The notes below the pieces were generated by a model. It saw nothing but the letters and a program-made list of their open reading frames with translations. It did not search any database and was not told where the DNA came from. DNA of 16,744 nt from an uncultured Lachnospiraceae bacterium. GTDB lineage: Bacteria > Bacillota > Clostridia > Lachnospirales > Lachnospiraceae. Below, piece after piece: positions 6,618 to 13,553 of the stretch. Within the stretch, counting starts at the first letter, position 1; each line of letters starts with the position of its first letter. The position numbers and the translations under genes are program-made. The DNA lies in the NCBI GenBank assembly GCA_947068385.1, contig CAMTBF010000020.1, positions 1 through 16,744 on the forward strand, in the 5' to 3' direction.

Positions 6618-6656
6618 AGTTCCAGATGCAAATGCGACTCATTTGCATCTGGAACT
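6618..6656. promoter_or_regulatory. Perfect 17+17 bp inverted repeat, probable Fur-family operator
   Basis: Left arm AGTTCCAGATGCAAATG (6618-6634), 5-base centre (6635-6639) and right arm CATTTGCATCTGGAACT (6640-6656) pair without mismatch. On the minus strand it starts inside the -10 box of the exporter promoter (shared AGT) and covers the expected start site near 6647. A transcript would therefore contain mainly one arm, which favours a DNA operator over an RNA hairpin. The core GCAAATG-n5-CATTTGC is AT-rich and dyad-symmetric like Fur/Zur boxes. The Fur-family gene in the same operon is the natural partner. Confidence 0.6.
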
Positions 6657-6683
6657 ATACCACACTTCCTCTTTCCTTGTCAA
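6654..6683 (-). promoter_or_regulatory. SigA promoter of the exporter-fur-MFS operon
   Basis: On the minus strand a consensus TTGACA (6683-6678), an 18-bp spacer and TATAGT (6659-6654). Start expected near 6647, giving a leader of about 93 bases. The -10 is overlapped by the large inverted repeat 6618-6656. Confidence 0.7.
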
Positions 6684-6714
6684 TGGCTGCCGTATTCTTT
6701 TACACAATTCACAC

Positions 6715-6795
6715 TGTGCAATTTTAGATTTTCTTAGCGGACATCCTAAAGAGGTGGACCATGCCCCTCTTGGCCGCTTAGAAAATCTTTGCACA
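6715..6795. repeat. Long imperfect inverted repeat just after the solute-binding-protein gene
   Basis: Outer arms TGTGCA (6715-6720) and TGCACA (6790-6795); main arms AGATTTTCTTAGCGG (6726-6740) and CCGCTTAGAAAATCT (6774-6788) with one mismatch; inner arms AAGAGG (6749-6754) and CCTCTT (6766-6771). The structure ends one base before the stop codon of the lipoprotein gene (6798-6796). There is no T run on either side, so it is not a standard terminator. It may be an atypical terminator, an RNA-stabilising hairpin or a small miniature element. Confidence 0.5.
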
Positions 6796-8985
6796 CTATT
6801 CTGCCAGATACATCTTCAGCCCGTCCTCTATCTTCTGCACAGTGGCCTCAGTGGTCTGGGAGCCGTCCAGATACGCTCCCAGCGCCTCAATCAATACCTC
6901 CCGAATCTTCGCGTCCTCCACCGCCGGCCTGTCCAGTCCTTTGCATATGGCGACCAGCTTATCCGCCGTCTCGTCGGAGTAGCATTCGATGGCGAATTCC
7001 ACCTCACTGCCCTCGGCCTCGATGGAGGTATAGGCCTGGGACTGTATGCGGTCCTCGTGGGACTGCTTCTCCAGGGAGCTTAGGTTCACCGGAAAGCCCA
7101 GATAGTGGTCCGTGTCCTGAATCCGCTCCGACAGGGCCAGCTCCAGGAACTCCATTGCCGTATCCTGATAAGGGCTCTTTGCGCAGATTCCTGTCTGCAG
7201 CAGGGGGATGAAGCTGTTCTCATAGGCGGCGAAGCTCCCCTGGATGTAATTCACTATGGCTATGGGGAACATGCAGTTCTTGAAGCCGGTGACCCTGTCA
7301 AAGGCGCATTTCGCCCCGGAGGCCAAATCCCACATCGTATAAGCTTTCTCGCCCTTCCCCCTCTTGTCCACGATGCCGCAGTTGTCCGCGATGCGCTTCA
7401 TGCATTCCAGCTTTCCGGCCAGGGTCTCCCTGTCCAGCTTCTGTTCCTTTACCAAATCCTGGCAGAAATAAGGGTAGAACTTATCCACTAGCTCCTCCAC
7501 CGTCTGGGGCCCCAGGTAATTATCCTGTGTTCCCGACAGGAACGCCGCCAGGGCCTCCAGGGAAGCCATGTCCCCCTCGCTGATATCCCTGCCCACGGCC
7601 ATATTGAAACCGAACTGCAGGGGCACGATGTACCTGTGTCCGTCCTCCCGCATATAGGAACCCGTAATGCCGGTCAGCACCTCCCCTTTCTCCTCCATGG
7701 GCCCCACCACTGTCCCAATGTCTGCCAGCAGACCCTTGTCGATAAAGGAATCCATGTCCAGGCCGTCCAGCACCAGGATGTCCGGCGCGTCCTCGCCCAT
7801 GAGCAGCGTGTTGAGGCTCTGGTAGACGGAATTGTAGTCTACATCCTCATTGCTGTATGCGGAATAGGCGTACTGGATGGCAATCCGGACCTCCGGATGC
7901 TCCTTATGGTACAGGACAGCCGCCTGCTGCAGCAGAGGGCTCTCAAAGACCGTGTACAGCTTCAGCTCCTCCTTGACCTCCACCACTGCCTCCGGGTCGT
8001 AAGTGTAACGGTTCAGCCTTGCGCCGCCCCCGGATTCCTGGAACAGGGCATAGATGCTCCCCTCCTCCCCCACGGCCAGCCCCGTGCACCAATTGTCCGA
8101 CAGGGCGAAATCCGTCTCCAGGCCGTCCAGCAGCTTCTCCCAGGCATCCCCGTCCGCCTCCCGGCGGAAGATTCCGTCCCCGCTTGCCGCGATCAGGGTG
8201 CCGTCCTTTGCCGCTCCGAGCAGGTTTCCGTAGGAACTGGCTGTAGGGAAATCTATCTTCGCGCTGCTGCCTTTCCCGGCTTCCCGCTTCTCTATCTGCA
8301 TGCTCATGTTCTCCTCGGTGCACAGGTAGATGTGCCTGCCATTCGACACCAGGATGTCGCTGTATTGCGCGGACAATTGCTCACTATTCAGGATATGCCC
8401 GTCCTCTCCCGACAAGGTGCTCATGGAGGTATAGGAAAGGGCGAACAGCGTGCCGTCCTCCAACGCCGCGATGCCCCGGACGCTCTCATACACGCCCCAC
8501 TCCTCATTCGGAGCCGCCCATTCCCGGGGCGTGATGTCCTTGGCCTGTGCGCCCTCGCTCTTCCACAGATGGCTGCTGTAGGCATCCTCCCCCTCCGCCA
8601 TGTAAGTGGCCAGAAGATACTGCGCGCCGCTGCCGCTCTGTGCCAATGTAAAGTTCATCCCTTCCCCGCAGGGCAGCTCCAGGGAAGCCAGCCAGTCCTG
8701 GGTGGTCTCCGCGAAGCCCTCCTCCTGCCGCGCCCATTCCGAGAAGACTGTCCTGCCGTCTTCATTTTTCGATGCCAGCAGATGTATCCTGCCCTCCACG
8801 GAAAATATCTGCCGTGGATTCCACGCCCCCAGCCCCTCCGGCAGCTCCTCCCTGGTCTCCACAAAGCGGCCTTTCTCCTGCTCCGTGACCACGCTCCCAC
8901 CTGTGCCCTTCTTTCCACATCCGCTCAGAGCGCCCGCCAGCATGGCCACCCAGGCAAGCCACGCCATCCTCCGTATATGCTTCAT
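6796..8985 (-). CDS. Extracellular solute-binding lipoprotein with large N-terminal extension
   Basis: A 729-residue secreted lipoprotein. MKHIRRMAWLAWVAMLAGA is a signal peptide followed by the lipobox LSGC, with lipid-modified Cys23. Residues about 45-335 are a Trp/Gly/Asp-rich beta region with recurring patterns such as GIAALEDGTLFALSY and LAVGEEGSIYALFQ, which suggests a beta-propeller-like domain. Residues about 340-700 resemble family 1 solute-binding proteins of carbohydrate ABC importers: LKLYTVFESPLLQQAAVLYH, PDILVLDG (401-408), and the pattern of a hinged two-lobe binder. Ordinary members are 400-450 residues, so this is a two-domain variant found in some gut Firmicutes. No permease or ATPase genes are adjacent, so it is an orphan or works with a distant transporter. 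AGAGG lies about 10 bases before the ATG. The ligand is not predictable. Confidence 0.8.
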   Translation of the reverse strand: MKHIRRMAWLAWVAMLAGALSGCGKKGTGGSVVTEQEKGRFVETREELPEGLGAWNPRQIFSVEGRIHLLASKNEDGRTVFSEWARQEEGFAETTQDWLASLELPCGEGMNFTLAQSGSGAQYLLATYMAEGEDAYSSHLWKSEGAQAKDITPREWAAPNEEWGVYESVRGIAALEDGTLFALSYTSMSTLSGEDGHILNSEQLSAQYSDILVSNGRHIYLCTEENMSMQIEKREAGKGSSAKIDFPTASSYGNLLGAAKDGTLIAASGDGIFRREADGDAWEKLLDGLETDFALSDNWCTGLAVGEEGSIYALFQESGGGARLNRYTYDPEAVVEVKEELKLYTVFESPLLQQAAVLYHKEHPEVRIAIQYAYSAYSNEDVDYNSVYQSLNTLLMGEDAPDILVLDGLDMDSFIDKGLLADIGTVVGPMEEKGEVLTGITGSYMREDGHRYIVPLQFGFNMAVGRDISEGDMASLEALAAFLSGTQDNYLGPQTVEELVDKFYPYFCQDLVKEQKLDRETLAGKLECMKRIADNCGIVDKRGKGEKAYTMWDLASGAKCAFDRVTGFKNCMFPIAIVNYIQGSFAAYENSFIPLLQTGICAKSPYQDTAMEFLELALSERIQDTDHYLGFPVNLSSLEKQSHEDRIQSQAYTSIEAEGSEVEFAIECYSDETADKLVAICKGLDRPAVEDAKIREVLIEALGAYLDGSQTTEATVQKIEDGLKMYLAE

Positions 8986-9034
8986 AACCCGTTACCTCTT
9001 TTCCGCAGCTCTTTCCTCCCTGCTGCTTTCCGCT

Positions 9035-9040
9035 ATTATA
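9035..9040 (-). promoter_or_regulatory. Perfect -10 box upstream of the solute-binding lipoprotein
   Basis: TATAAT on the minus strand (9040-9035), about 45 bases before the ATG at 8985. No good -35 is found 16-18 bp upstream, so the promoter may need an activator or may be read from farther away. Confidence 0.4.
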
Positions 9041-9114
9041 ACCCCCTTTGCCTGTCGGATATCCTAATTATCTCTTAAGCAAGGATTCATAATATGTTAA
9101 GGCCGGATTAAGTC

Positions 9115-9143
9115 TTGCGCCAGCTTTCCAACCATGCTATAGT
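9115..9143 (+). promoter_or_regulatory. Extended -10 SigA promoter for the small gene at 9364
   Basis: TTGCGC at 9115-9120, a 17-bp spacer and TATAGT at 9138-9143, preceded by TGC. It drives + strand transcription away from the lipoprotein gene. The leader to the ribosome binding site at 9356-9362 is about 205 bases and is described separately. Confidence 0.55.
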
Positions 9144-9149
9144 AAAAAC

Positions 9150-9363
9150 ACCTACAAACTGAATCGCCTCCCGGAAAGCGGGATGGCAGAAACCAGCATA
9201 ATCGGGAGTATTGAGGATGGTTTATTGCGACATGGTGGACTTCACCTATTTGACATGGACTTCGTTATTTTCAGAGGCTTGGAAAAATGCGGGCAGTCAG
9301 GGAATAGGCCAGTCCCAAGGCAATACTAGGGCTGCATCCGGGATATGATCCGGGAAAGGAGGG
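9150..9363 (+). other. Leader region of about 210 bases with two tiny overlapping frames and a 12-bp tandem repeat
   Basis: Between the promoter and the small gene there are two overlapping short frames. One has 48 codons (ATG 9183 to TAG 9327-9329). The other has 38 codons from the ATG of the sequence ATGGTGGACTTCACC (about 9231), running to a TGA near 9345; GAGG lies upstream at a long distance. Neither is recognised and neither has a strong ribosome binding site. Near the end, ATCCGGGATATG is followed directly by ATCCGGGAAAGG, an imperfect 12-bp tandem repeat touching the ribosome binding site of the next gene. It could be a regulatory leader or decayed coding sequence; I cannot tell which. 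Confidence 0.3.
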
Positions 9364-9558
9364 ATGACATTGCGAAGATTTTTCATTAAAGAGGACAGCG
9401 GTCCGTCAACAGGGCAGGAGGAATACGCTGTCCTGTCTTATGATGAGGATAATGATCTGTACCATATTTCAATCCCCCTGTCCGTGAACCCTGACGATCT
9501 GCCAGCAATTCCAGGCATTCTCGCCAGGAAGGGCATACGGGAAATCGATGACAAATGA
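9364..9558 (+). CDS. Small uncharacterised protein, apparently cut short by an in-frame TGA
   Basis: 64 residues from ATG at 9364, or 62 from TTG at 9370. AAGGAGG at 9356-9362 is only 1 base from the ATG but 7 from the TTG, so the TTG start (RRFFIKEDSGP...) is the better one. The protein is acidic and soluble, with a strand-like middle (EYAVLSYDEDNDLYHISIPL) and the end KGIREIDDK. The TGA at 9556-9558 is followed, in the same frame, by 55 further codons with protein-like composition up to a second TGA at 9724. The natural product is therefore probably about 118 residues. A TGG-to-TGA or CGA-to-TGA change would explain the break. I do not recognise a named family and infer no function. Confidence 0.55.
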   Translation: MTLRRFFIKEDSGPSTGQEEYAVLSYDEDNDLYHISIPLSVNPDDLPAIPGILARKGIREIDDK

Positions 9559-9726
9559 GCCAGGCGCTTTGTTCGGGAACGCGTAGTGCCGCCTGACCGT
9601 CAGAATATCGGTATGATATTGCGGGAAGTGGGAATGCGGTATTACAGCGAATTTCCGCTGCTTGTGTATACAGACGGGCGGTGTTCCATGGACGAGTTTT
9701 TCCTGGAAGAAATACTGGAGCAGTGA
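9559..9726 (+). pseudogene. In-frame continuation of the small gene beyond the TGA
   Basis: The same frame as 9364-9558 stays open for 55 codons and stops with TGA at 9724-9726. It reads ARRFVRERVVPPDRQNIG, then a segment ending YTDGRCSMDEFFLEEILEQ. The charged and aromatic composition, Cys-containing TDGRCSMDEF motif and natural acidic end look like a true C-terminal half. There is no ribosome binding site or good start codon just after the TGA, so separate translation is unlikely. Confidence 0.45.
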
Positions 9727-9737
9727 TATATGGAATG

Positions 9738-9807
9738 CTGGCGGCCTTCCCGGCTCCATGATGGTCATGGTGCCGGGAAAGCTGTAGCCTCTGCAATCCA
9801 CCGCCAG
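9738..9807. terminator. Hairpin between convergent genes, probable bidirectional terminator
   Basis: Core stem TTCCCGGC (9747-9754) and GCCGGGAA (9772-9779) continues, after one T-T mismatch, into CCATGA (9756-9761) and TCATGG (9765-9770) with a 3-base loop. Outer arms CTGGCGG (9738-9744) and CCGCCAG (9801-9807) could close a larger structure. It lies between the ends of the small + strand gene (9726) and the minus-strand GH13 gene (9827). There is no T run on either side, so the terminator role is inferred from position and stem strength. Confidence 0.45.
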
Positions 9808-9826
9808 CGATTGTTCCTCCCTGGTT

Positions 9827-11617
9827 TCAGCGGAAGCTCTTCACCCAGGCAATCAGGGAGTCATGGTACACGTTCTCCGTCACGTCCCTGCGCATCTGGT
9901 CGGTGATGGGGCCGTTCTTCTCCATGATGGCCAGGATTGCCTCCTGGAGTCCGGCGATTTTGCCCTCTTCGAATACCTTTTTCAGCGCGGCTTCGGCCAC
10001 GGCTTTGCTGTCGGCCGGGCCTGGGGCGGCGGCTTTGGCTTCTGCCGTGTAACTGCATGTGGTTTCTTCTATGCCGGCAGTTTCCTGAGTGGTTTCTTCA
10101 TTGTCTGTGTTTTTTGTTACATTGCTGTCTTTATCAGGGTCTTTTTCGGAAGCCGTGTCCTCGCAGCTCTCCAATTGTAGTGTATCTTGCTGTGCCTTGC
10201 TCTGCGGTGCAGCTTCCTCTGCGGATGAGTTTTCTGATGCGTCCTGGGGCACATCCTCTGCCCATTCCCCATTCACCGGCACCCAGATCTCCCCGGAATT
10301 TGCTTTTACGTTCACGGCTATGCGGCCTCCGGCCACGCTCACCCTCTGGCCGCTCAGCGCGCCCACATACTCCGCCGCGTTCCCCGCGGGCAGCGTCATC
10401 ACATAGTCGCTGTCATCATTGTTCACCGTGACCAGGACGGACTCCCCATCGTAATTCCTGGAGAAAGCGTACTGGCGGTTGGTCAGTAGCAGCTCCTGAT
10501 AGTCCCCGTAGGAAAGCGCCTTTATCCTCTGCCGCGCCTTGCCCAGCGCCGCAATCAGCCGCGTGCAGGGGTTCTTCTCCAGGGCATCGCTGTAGTCCGC
10601 CAGGGAGAGGGCCGGGCGCAGGGAGTCGTCCGAATAGCGTTCCTTCCTGCCCTCTATGCCGAATTCCGAGCCGTAGTAGACGGAGGGGATGCCCGGAAGC
10701 GTGTAAAGCAATACGTGCACCGGCGCGAAATGGGCCTTGTTGTTCAGCTTCGTGTAGATCCGCTCCACATCGTGGTTGTCCACGAAATTGTACAGCTTCA
10801 ATCCGTCCGGCCTGTTCCCGCCCATGCCGTAAAGCCGCTTCACCGTGTGGGCGATCTCGAAGTAATTGTGGTCGTTGTGGCCGGAGTACAGGGCCTTGTG
10901 CAGATGGTAGTTGGTGACGGAGTGCAGCGTGCCCTCATTGACCCAGCGGGTGTAGTCGCCGTGGATGACCTCGCCCATGAGCCAGAACTGGGGCTTCACC
11001 TCGTCCGCCACACGGCGCAGCGCCCTCATATATTCGAAATCCAGCACATCCGCCGCATCCAGCCTTATGCCGTCGATGTCGAACTCTTTCACCCAGAACC
11101 GCACCACGTCGCAGATATAGTCCCTCACCGCGGGATTAGATTGGTTCAGCTTGGCCAGCAGGTCGTAGCCGCCCCAGTTCTCGTAGGAGAATCCGTCATT
11201 GTACTGGTTGTTCCCCCAGAAGTTCACATTGCGGTACCAGTCCCTGTAGGGGGAATTCTCGCGCTTCTCCCGGATGTCCTGGAAAGCGAAGAAATCGCGG
11301 CCCGTGTGGTTGAAGACGCCGTCCAGGATGACCCGGATGCCCTGCCTGTGGCATTCGGCCACATAGTTCGTCAGATCCTCGTTGGTGCCCAGGCGGCTGT
11401 CCAGCTTCCTGTAGTCCGTGGTCTCGTACCCATGCCCCACGGATTCAAATAAGGGCCCGATATAGATGGCATTGCAGCCAATCTCCTTGATGTGGGCTAT
11501 CCAGGGGATCAGGGTGTCCAGCCGGTGCACCGGCTCCGTGTAGGGATTCTCTTTGGGCGCTCCTGTGAGCCCCAAAGGATAGATATGGTAAAAAATCGCT
11601 TCATCGTACCATGCCAT
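9827..11617 (-). CDS. GH13 alpha-amylase-family enzyme with acidic tail and extra C-terminal domain
   Basis: A 596-residue cytosolic alpha-glucan-acting enzyme (no signal peptide). The GH13 barrel spans about residues 1-390 with all conserved regions: DGVFNH (99-104), GIRLDAAD with Arg185 and nucleophile Asp187, MGEVIHG with acid/base Glu216, and FVDNHD with Asp283. A beta-sandwich follows (about 390-450). After it come an unusual acidic, Ser/Thr/Glu/Gln-rich linker (about 452-540) and a helical domain (about 540-596, KAVAEAALKKVFEEGKIAGL). The barrel resembles cyclomaltodextrinase/neopullulanase-like enzymes, but exact activity is not decidable. The start at 11617 is fixed by AGGAGG (11632-11627) 9 bases upstream; an upstream frame to 11644 lacks a site. 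It follows the CotH gene by 23 bases, so it is the last gene of the VTC-DUF4956-CotH unit. Confidence 0.9.
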   Translation of the reverse strand: MAWYDEAIFYHIYPLGLTGAPKENPYTEPVHRLDTLIPWIAHIKEIGCNAIYIGPLFESVGHGYETTDYRKLDSRLGTNEDLTNYVAECHRQGIRVILDGVFNHTGRDFFAFQDIREKRENSPYRDWYRNVNFWGNNQYNDGFSYENWGGYDLLAKLNQSNPAVRDYICDVVRFWVKEFDIDGIRLDAADVLDFEYMRALRRVADEVKPQFWLMGEVIHGDYTRWVNEGTLHSVTNYHLHKALYSGHNDHNYFEIAHTVKRLYGMGGNRPDGLKLYNFVDNHDVERIYTKLNNKAHFAPVHVLLYTLPGIPSVYYGSEFGIEGRKERYSDDSLRPALSLADYSDALEKNPCTRLIAALGKARQRIKALSYGDYQELLLTNRQYAFSRNYDGESVLVTVNNDDSDYVMTLPAGNAAEYVGALSGQRVSVAGGRIAVNVKANSGEIWVPVNGEWAEDVPQDASENSSAEEAAPQSKAQQDTLQLESCEDTASEKDPDKDSNVTKNTDNEETTQETAGIEETTCSYTAEAKAAAPGPADSKAVAEAALKKVFEEGKIAGLQEAILAIMEKNGPITDQMRRDVTENVYHDSLIAWVKSFR

Positions 11618-11640
11618 AGAGCGTTTCCTCCTGTTCTTTT

Positions 11641-13464
11641 TCAATTTCCTTTCTCAGTATAATCGGAATCAGGAGAATAGTCAACCGCACCCGGCATCCT
11701 TCGGTAATGTTTTGCGGCCACAAGGGCTATGATCGCTATCAGCAGGCATCCTGCGCAGATGGCCAGATTCTTTGCTTGTATGCCTGTATTCGCAGGCTGG
11801 AAGGCCTTGGGCTGGTTTCCCGCCGCCTGGGGCATTCCGGCATCCTCGTCTCCGCCCGGCCGCTCCCGGGGCATGCCCCATTCTTCCGGCATATCCGAAG
11901 GATCAAAGCCCTCCGGCATGTCCCCCGGGAGGCTCCCATCTCCCGGGATATCCTCCTGGCCAAAGCCGGGGAAGCCAATCTCCCCGTCGCCGAACCCAAA
12001 ATCCCGTCCTCCGCCCATGTCAAATACGCCCATGGCCTCAATGTCGATGGACGATGCGTCCACCAGGGCGGAGCCGTCTGCCCGCTGTCCCGCGTCCGTG
12101 GAGGGTATGGTGCCGTCTAGCTGTCCCCGGATGCTCTCTGCCCTCAGCATGACGGTCCGATACAGCATTTCCGCCGCCGCGCCGTACTCCTCAGCCGTGT
12201 AGAAGGCCGTGGGGTCAGCCTCCACCAGCCCGTCGATTTGGCTCCGGATCCGATCATAGGCATCCTGGAACTTCCCGCCCGACACATATCCCTCTGTCAG
12301 CTCCTGCAGATACCCATGATACCTCGCAAGGCAGGCCTCATCCTCCAGCAGCGCATCGAAGAATTCCGTCCCCTGGAAAGGGGTGTCGATGGCATCGTTG
12401 ACCATCCCGGACGCGCCGCTGCCCGCCCCCATGCCCATCCCCATGCCGCCGAAGGACAGATTGTAATCCCACGGAATGACATTCAGCTTTCCGCCATGCT
12501 CGTACAGATAGTAATTATGGGCCATGCTGCCGGACAGGCTGTCCATGTTCACGGAAAAGGTATGCACCGCCATGTATTTCAGCACATTGTCAATGTCCAG
12601 GCATCCTTCCAGATTCGTCCCTTCATTTATGTCCCTCAGGGCGGATACGACCCTCCTGTGGTCTTTTTTCCCGCTGTCCGTCACTGCCCCGTCCCATATG
12701 ACGGAATAGCTGTCCAGCTCATCGTCCGTGTAATTCAGATCCGCCCCGCCCGAGCCCATGGAGAAGCGCTGTCCTCCGGGGAAGCCGCCTGTCTCCCGCT
12801 GTTCCAGGCCGTCCCCGCCGCCTCCCATGCCCATCCCCTCGGGCTTGTACAGGTTTCCGCTCTCCACGCCGTAGTTTCGGAGCAAGAAGCTGTCCTCCAC
12901 GGCCTCCAGCGCCAGGTATACGCCCCAATACGTACCGTTCACCGAAATCTCGGCGTAATTGTACAGGGACGCGTCCGCCCCAAGGTACTGGTACATGTCA
13001 TATACGATGGCCTCCTTCATGTTCGTGGCATCCGCGTAATTGTTGTTCAGGACCAGCTTGTCAAGCCCCAGGCAGGTCTGTCCCTCCACATAATGGTCGA
13101 ATTCCAGCTTCAGGCTGAACCTGTCCGTGTCCGGGTCCATGGCTATGGCGGAGAGGCTGGTGTTGCCCTTGGGCCGGATGCCCACGTTCTTCACCTCCAG
13201 CCCGTTGATGACTACATCACAGGAATAATACTCCTCCGCCATGGCCCCCGCCAGCATCTCCTCCCAGGCATCGCCCTCCATCCGTATGTCGATCCGCATC
13301 ACCGAATCCGTCCGGAACAGCGCCGCCTCATATTCCATGGCGACGCCCCCCTGGCCTGCCGCTTCCGCAAGCTTCTGGGGGAACGCCACCGCCAGGGCGC
13401 AGAGCAGGACGGCCGCCGCCATAGCGATGCAGGCGATCTTCGTCGCATATTTGCTGCCAATCAT
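11641..13464 (-). CDS. CotH-family kinase, secreted and membrane-anchored
   Basis: A 607-residue protein. Residues 5-28 form an N-terminal signal/anchor segment; the extracellular CotH kinase domain covers about 50-440; a Gly/Pro/Asp/Met-rich low-complexity spacer covers about 480-560; a transmembrane helix lies at about 567-584 with a short basic tail (KHYRR). Kinase signatures are GIRPKGNTS (95-103, phosphate loop), LVLNNNY (137-143), NMDSLSGSMAHNYYLY (306-321) and IPWDYNLSFGG (330-340, with Asp333 in the metal-binding position). The founding member, B. subtilis CotH, phosphorylates spore-coat proteins. Here the membrane anchor and partners point to a surface role instead. Gly/Met-rich inserts (209-241, 339-353) interrupt the domain. 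AAAGGA precedes the ATG. It follows the DUF4956 gene by 89 bases, which include a small CCGGC/GCCGG hairpin (13494-13508). Confidence 0.88.
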   Translation of the reverse strand: MIGSKYATKIACIAMAAAVLLCALAVAFPQKLAEAAGQGGVAMEYEAALFRTDSVMRIDIRMEGDAWEEMLAGAMAEEYYSCDVVINGLEVKNVGIRPKGNTSLSAIAMDPDTDRFSLKLEFDHYVEGQTCLGLDKLVLNNNYADATNMKEAIVYDMYQYLGADASLYNYAEISVNGTYWGVYLALEAVEDSFLLRNYGVESGNLYKPEGMGMGGGGDGLEQRETGGFPGGQRFSMGSGGADLNYTDDELDSYSVIWDGAVTDSGKKDHRRVVSALRDINEGTNLEGCLDIDNVLKYMAVHTFSVNMDSLSGSMAHNYYLYEHGGKLNVIPWDYNLSFGGMGMGMGAGSGASGMVNDAIDTPFQGTEFFDALLEDEACLARYHGYLQELTEGYVSGGKFQDAYDRIRSQIDGLVEADPTAFYTAEEYGAAAEMLYRTVMLRAESIRGQLDGTIPSTDAGQRADGSALVDASSIDIEAMGVFDMGGGRDFGFGDGEIGFPGFGQEDIPGDGSLPGDMPEGFDPSDMPEEWGMPRERPGGDEDAGMPQAAGNQPKAFQPANTGIQAKNLAICAGCLLIAIIALVAAKHYRRMPGAVDYSPDSDYTEKGN

Positions 13465-13553
13465 GACTTTTCCTTTCCGGGCAGATGACGGAACCGGCTT
13501 CCCGCCGGCCTCTTCCCGCCCTGTCCCCGCAGCCAGCGTCTGCTGCGCCTGCC

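Noticed and set aside
6618..6656. Reading the 17+17 inverted repeat as a terminator
   Set aside because: It overlaps the -10 and start site of a promoter and is not followed by a T run, so an operator fits better.
5529..6737. 402-codon + strand open frame opposite the exporter
   Set aside because: Pro/Gln/Arg-rich antisense translation; crosses the operon promoter and operator.
7636..9078. 480-codon + strand open frame opposite the solute-binding lipoprotein
   Set aside because: Antisense to a protein with signal peptide, lipobox and binding-domain motifs; no ribosome binding site and a biased composition.
9556..9558. Selenocysteine at the in-frame TGA
   Set aside because: No clear SECIS-like hairpin was recognised directly after the TGA and no selenoprotein family is suggested; a nonsense change is simpler.
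12238..13488. 416-codon + strand open frame opposite the CotH gene
   Set aside because: Antisense shadow; the opposite frame carries all CotH motifs.
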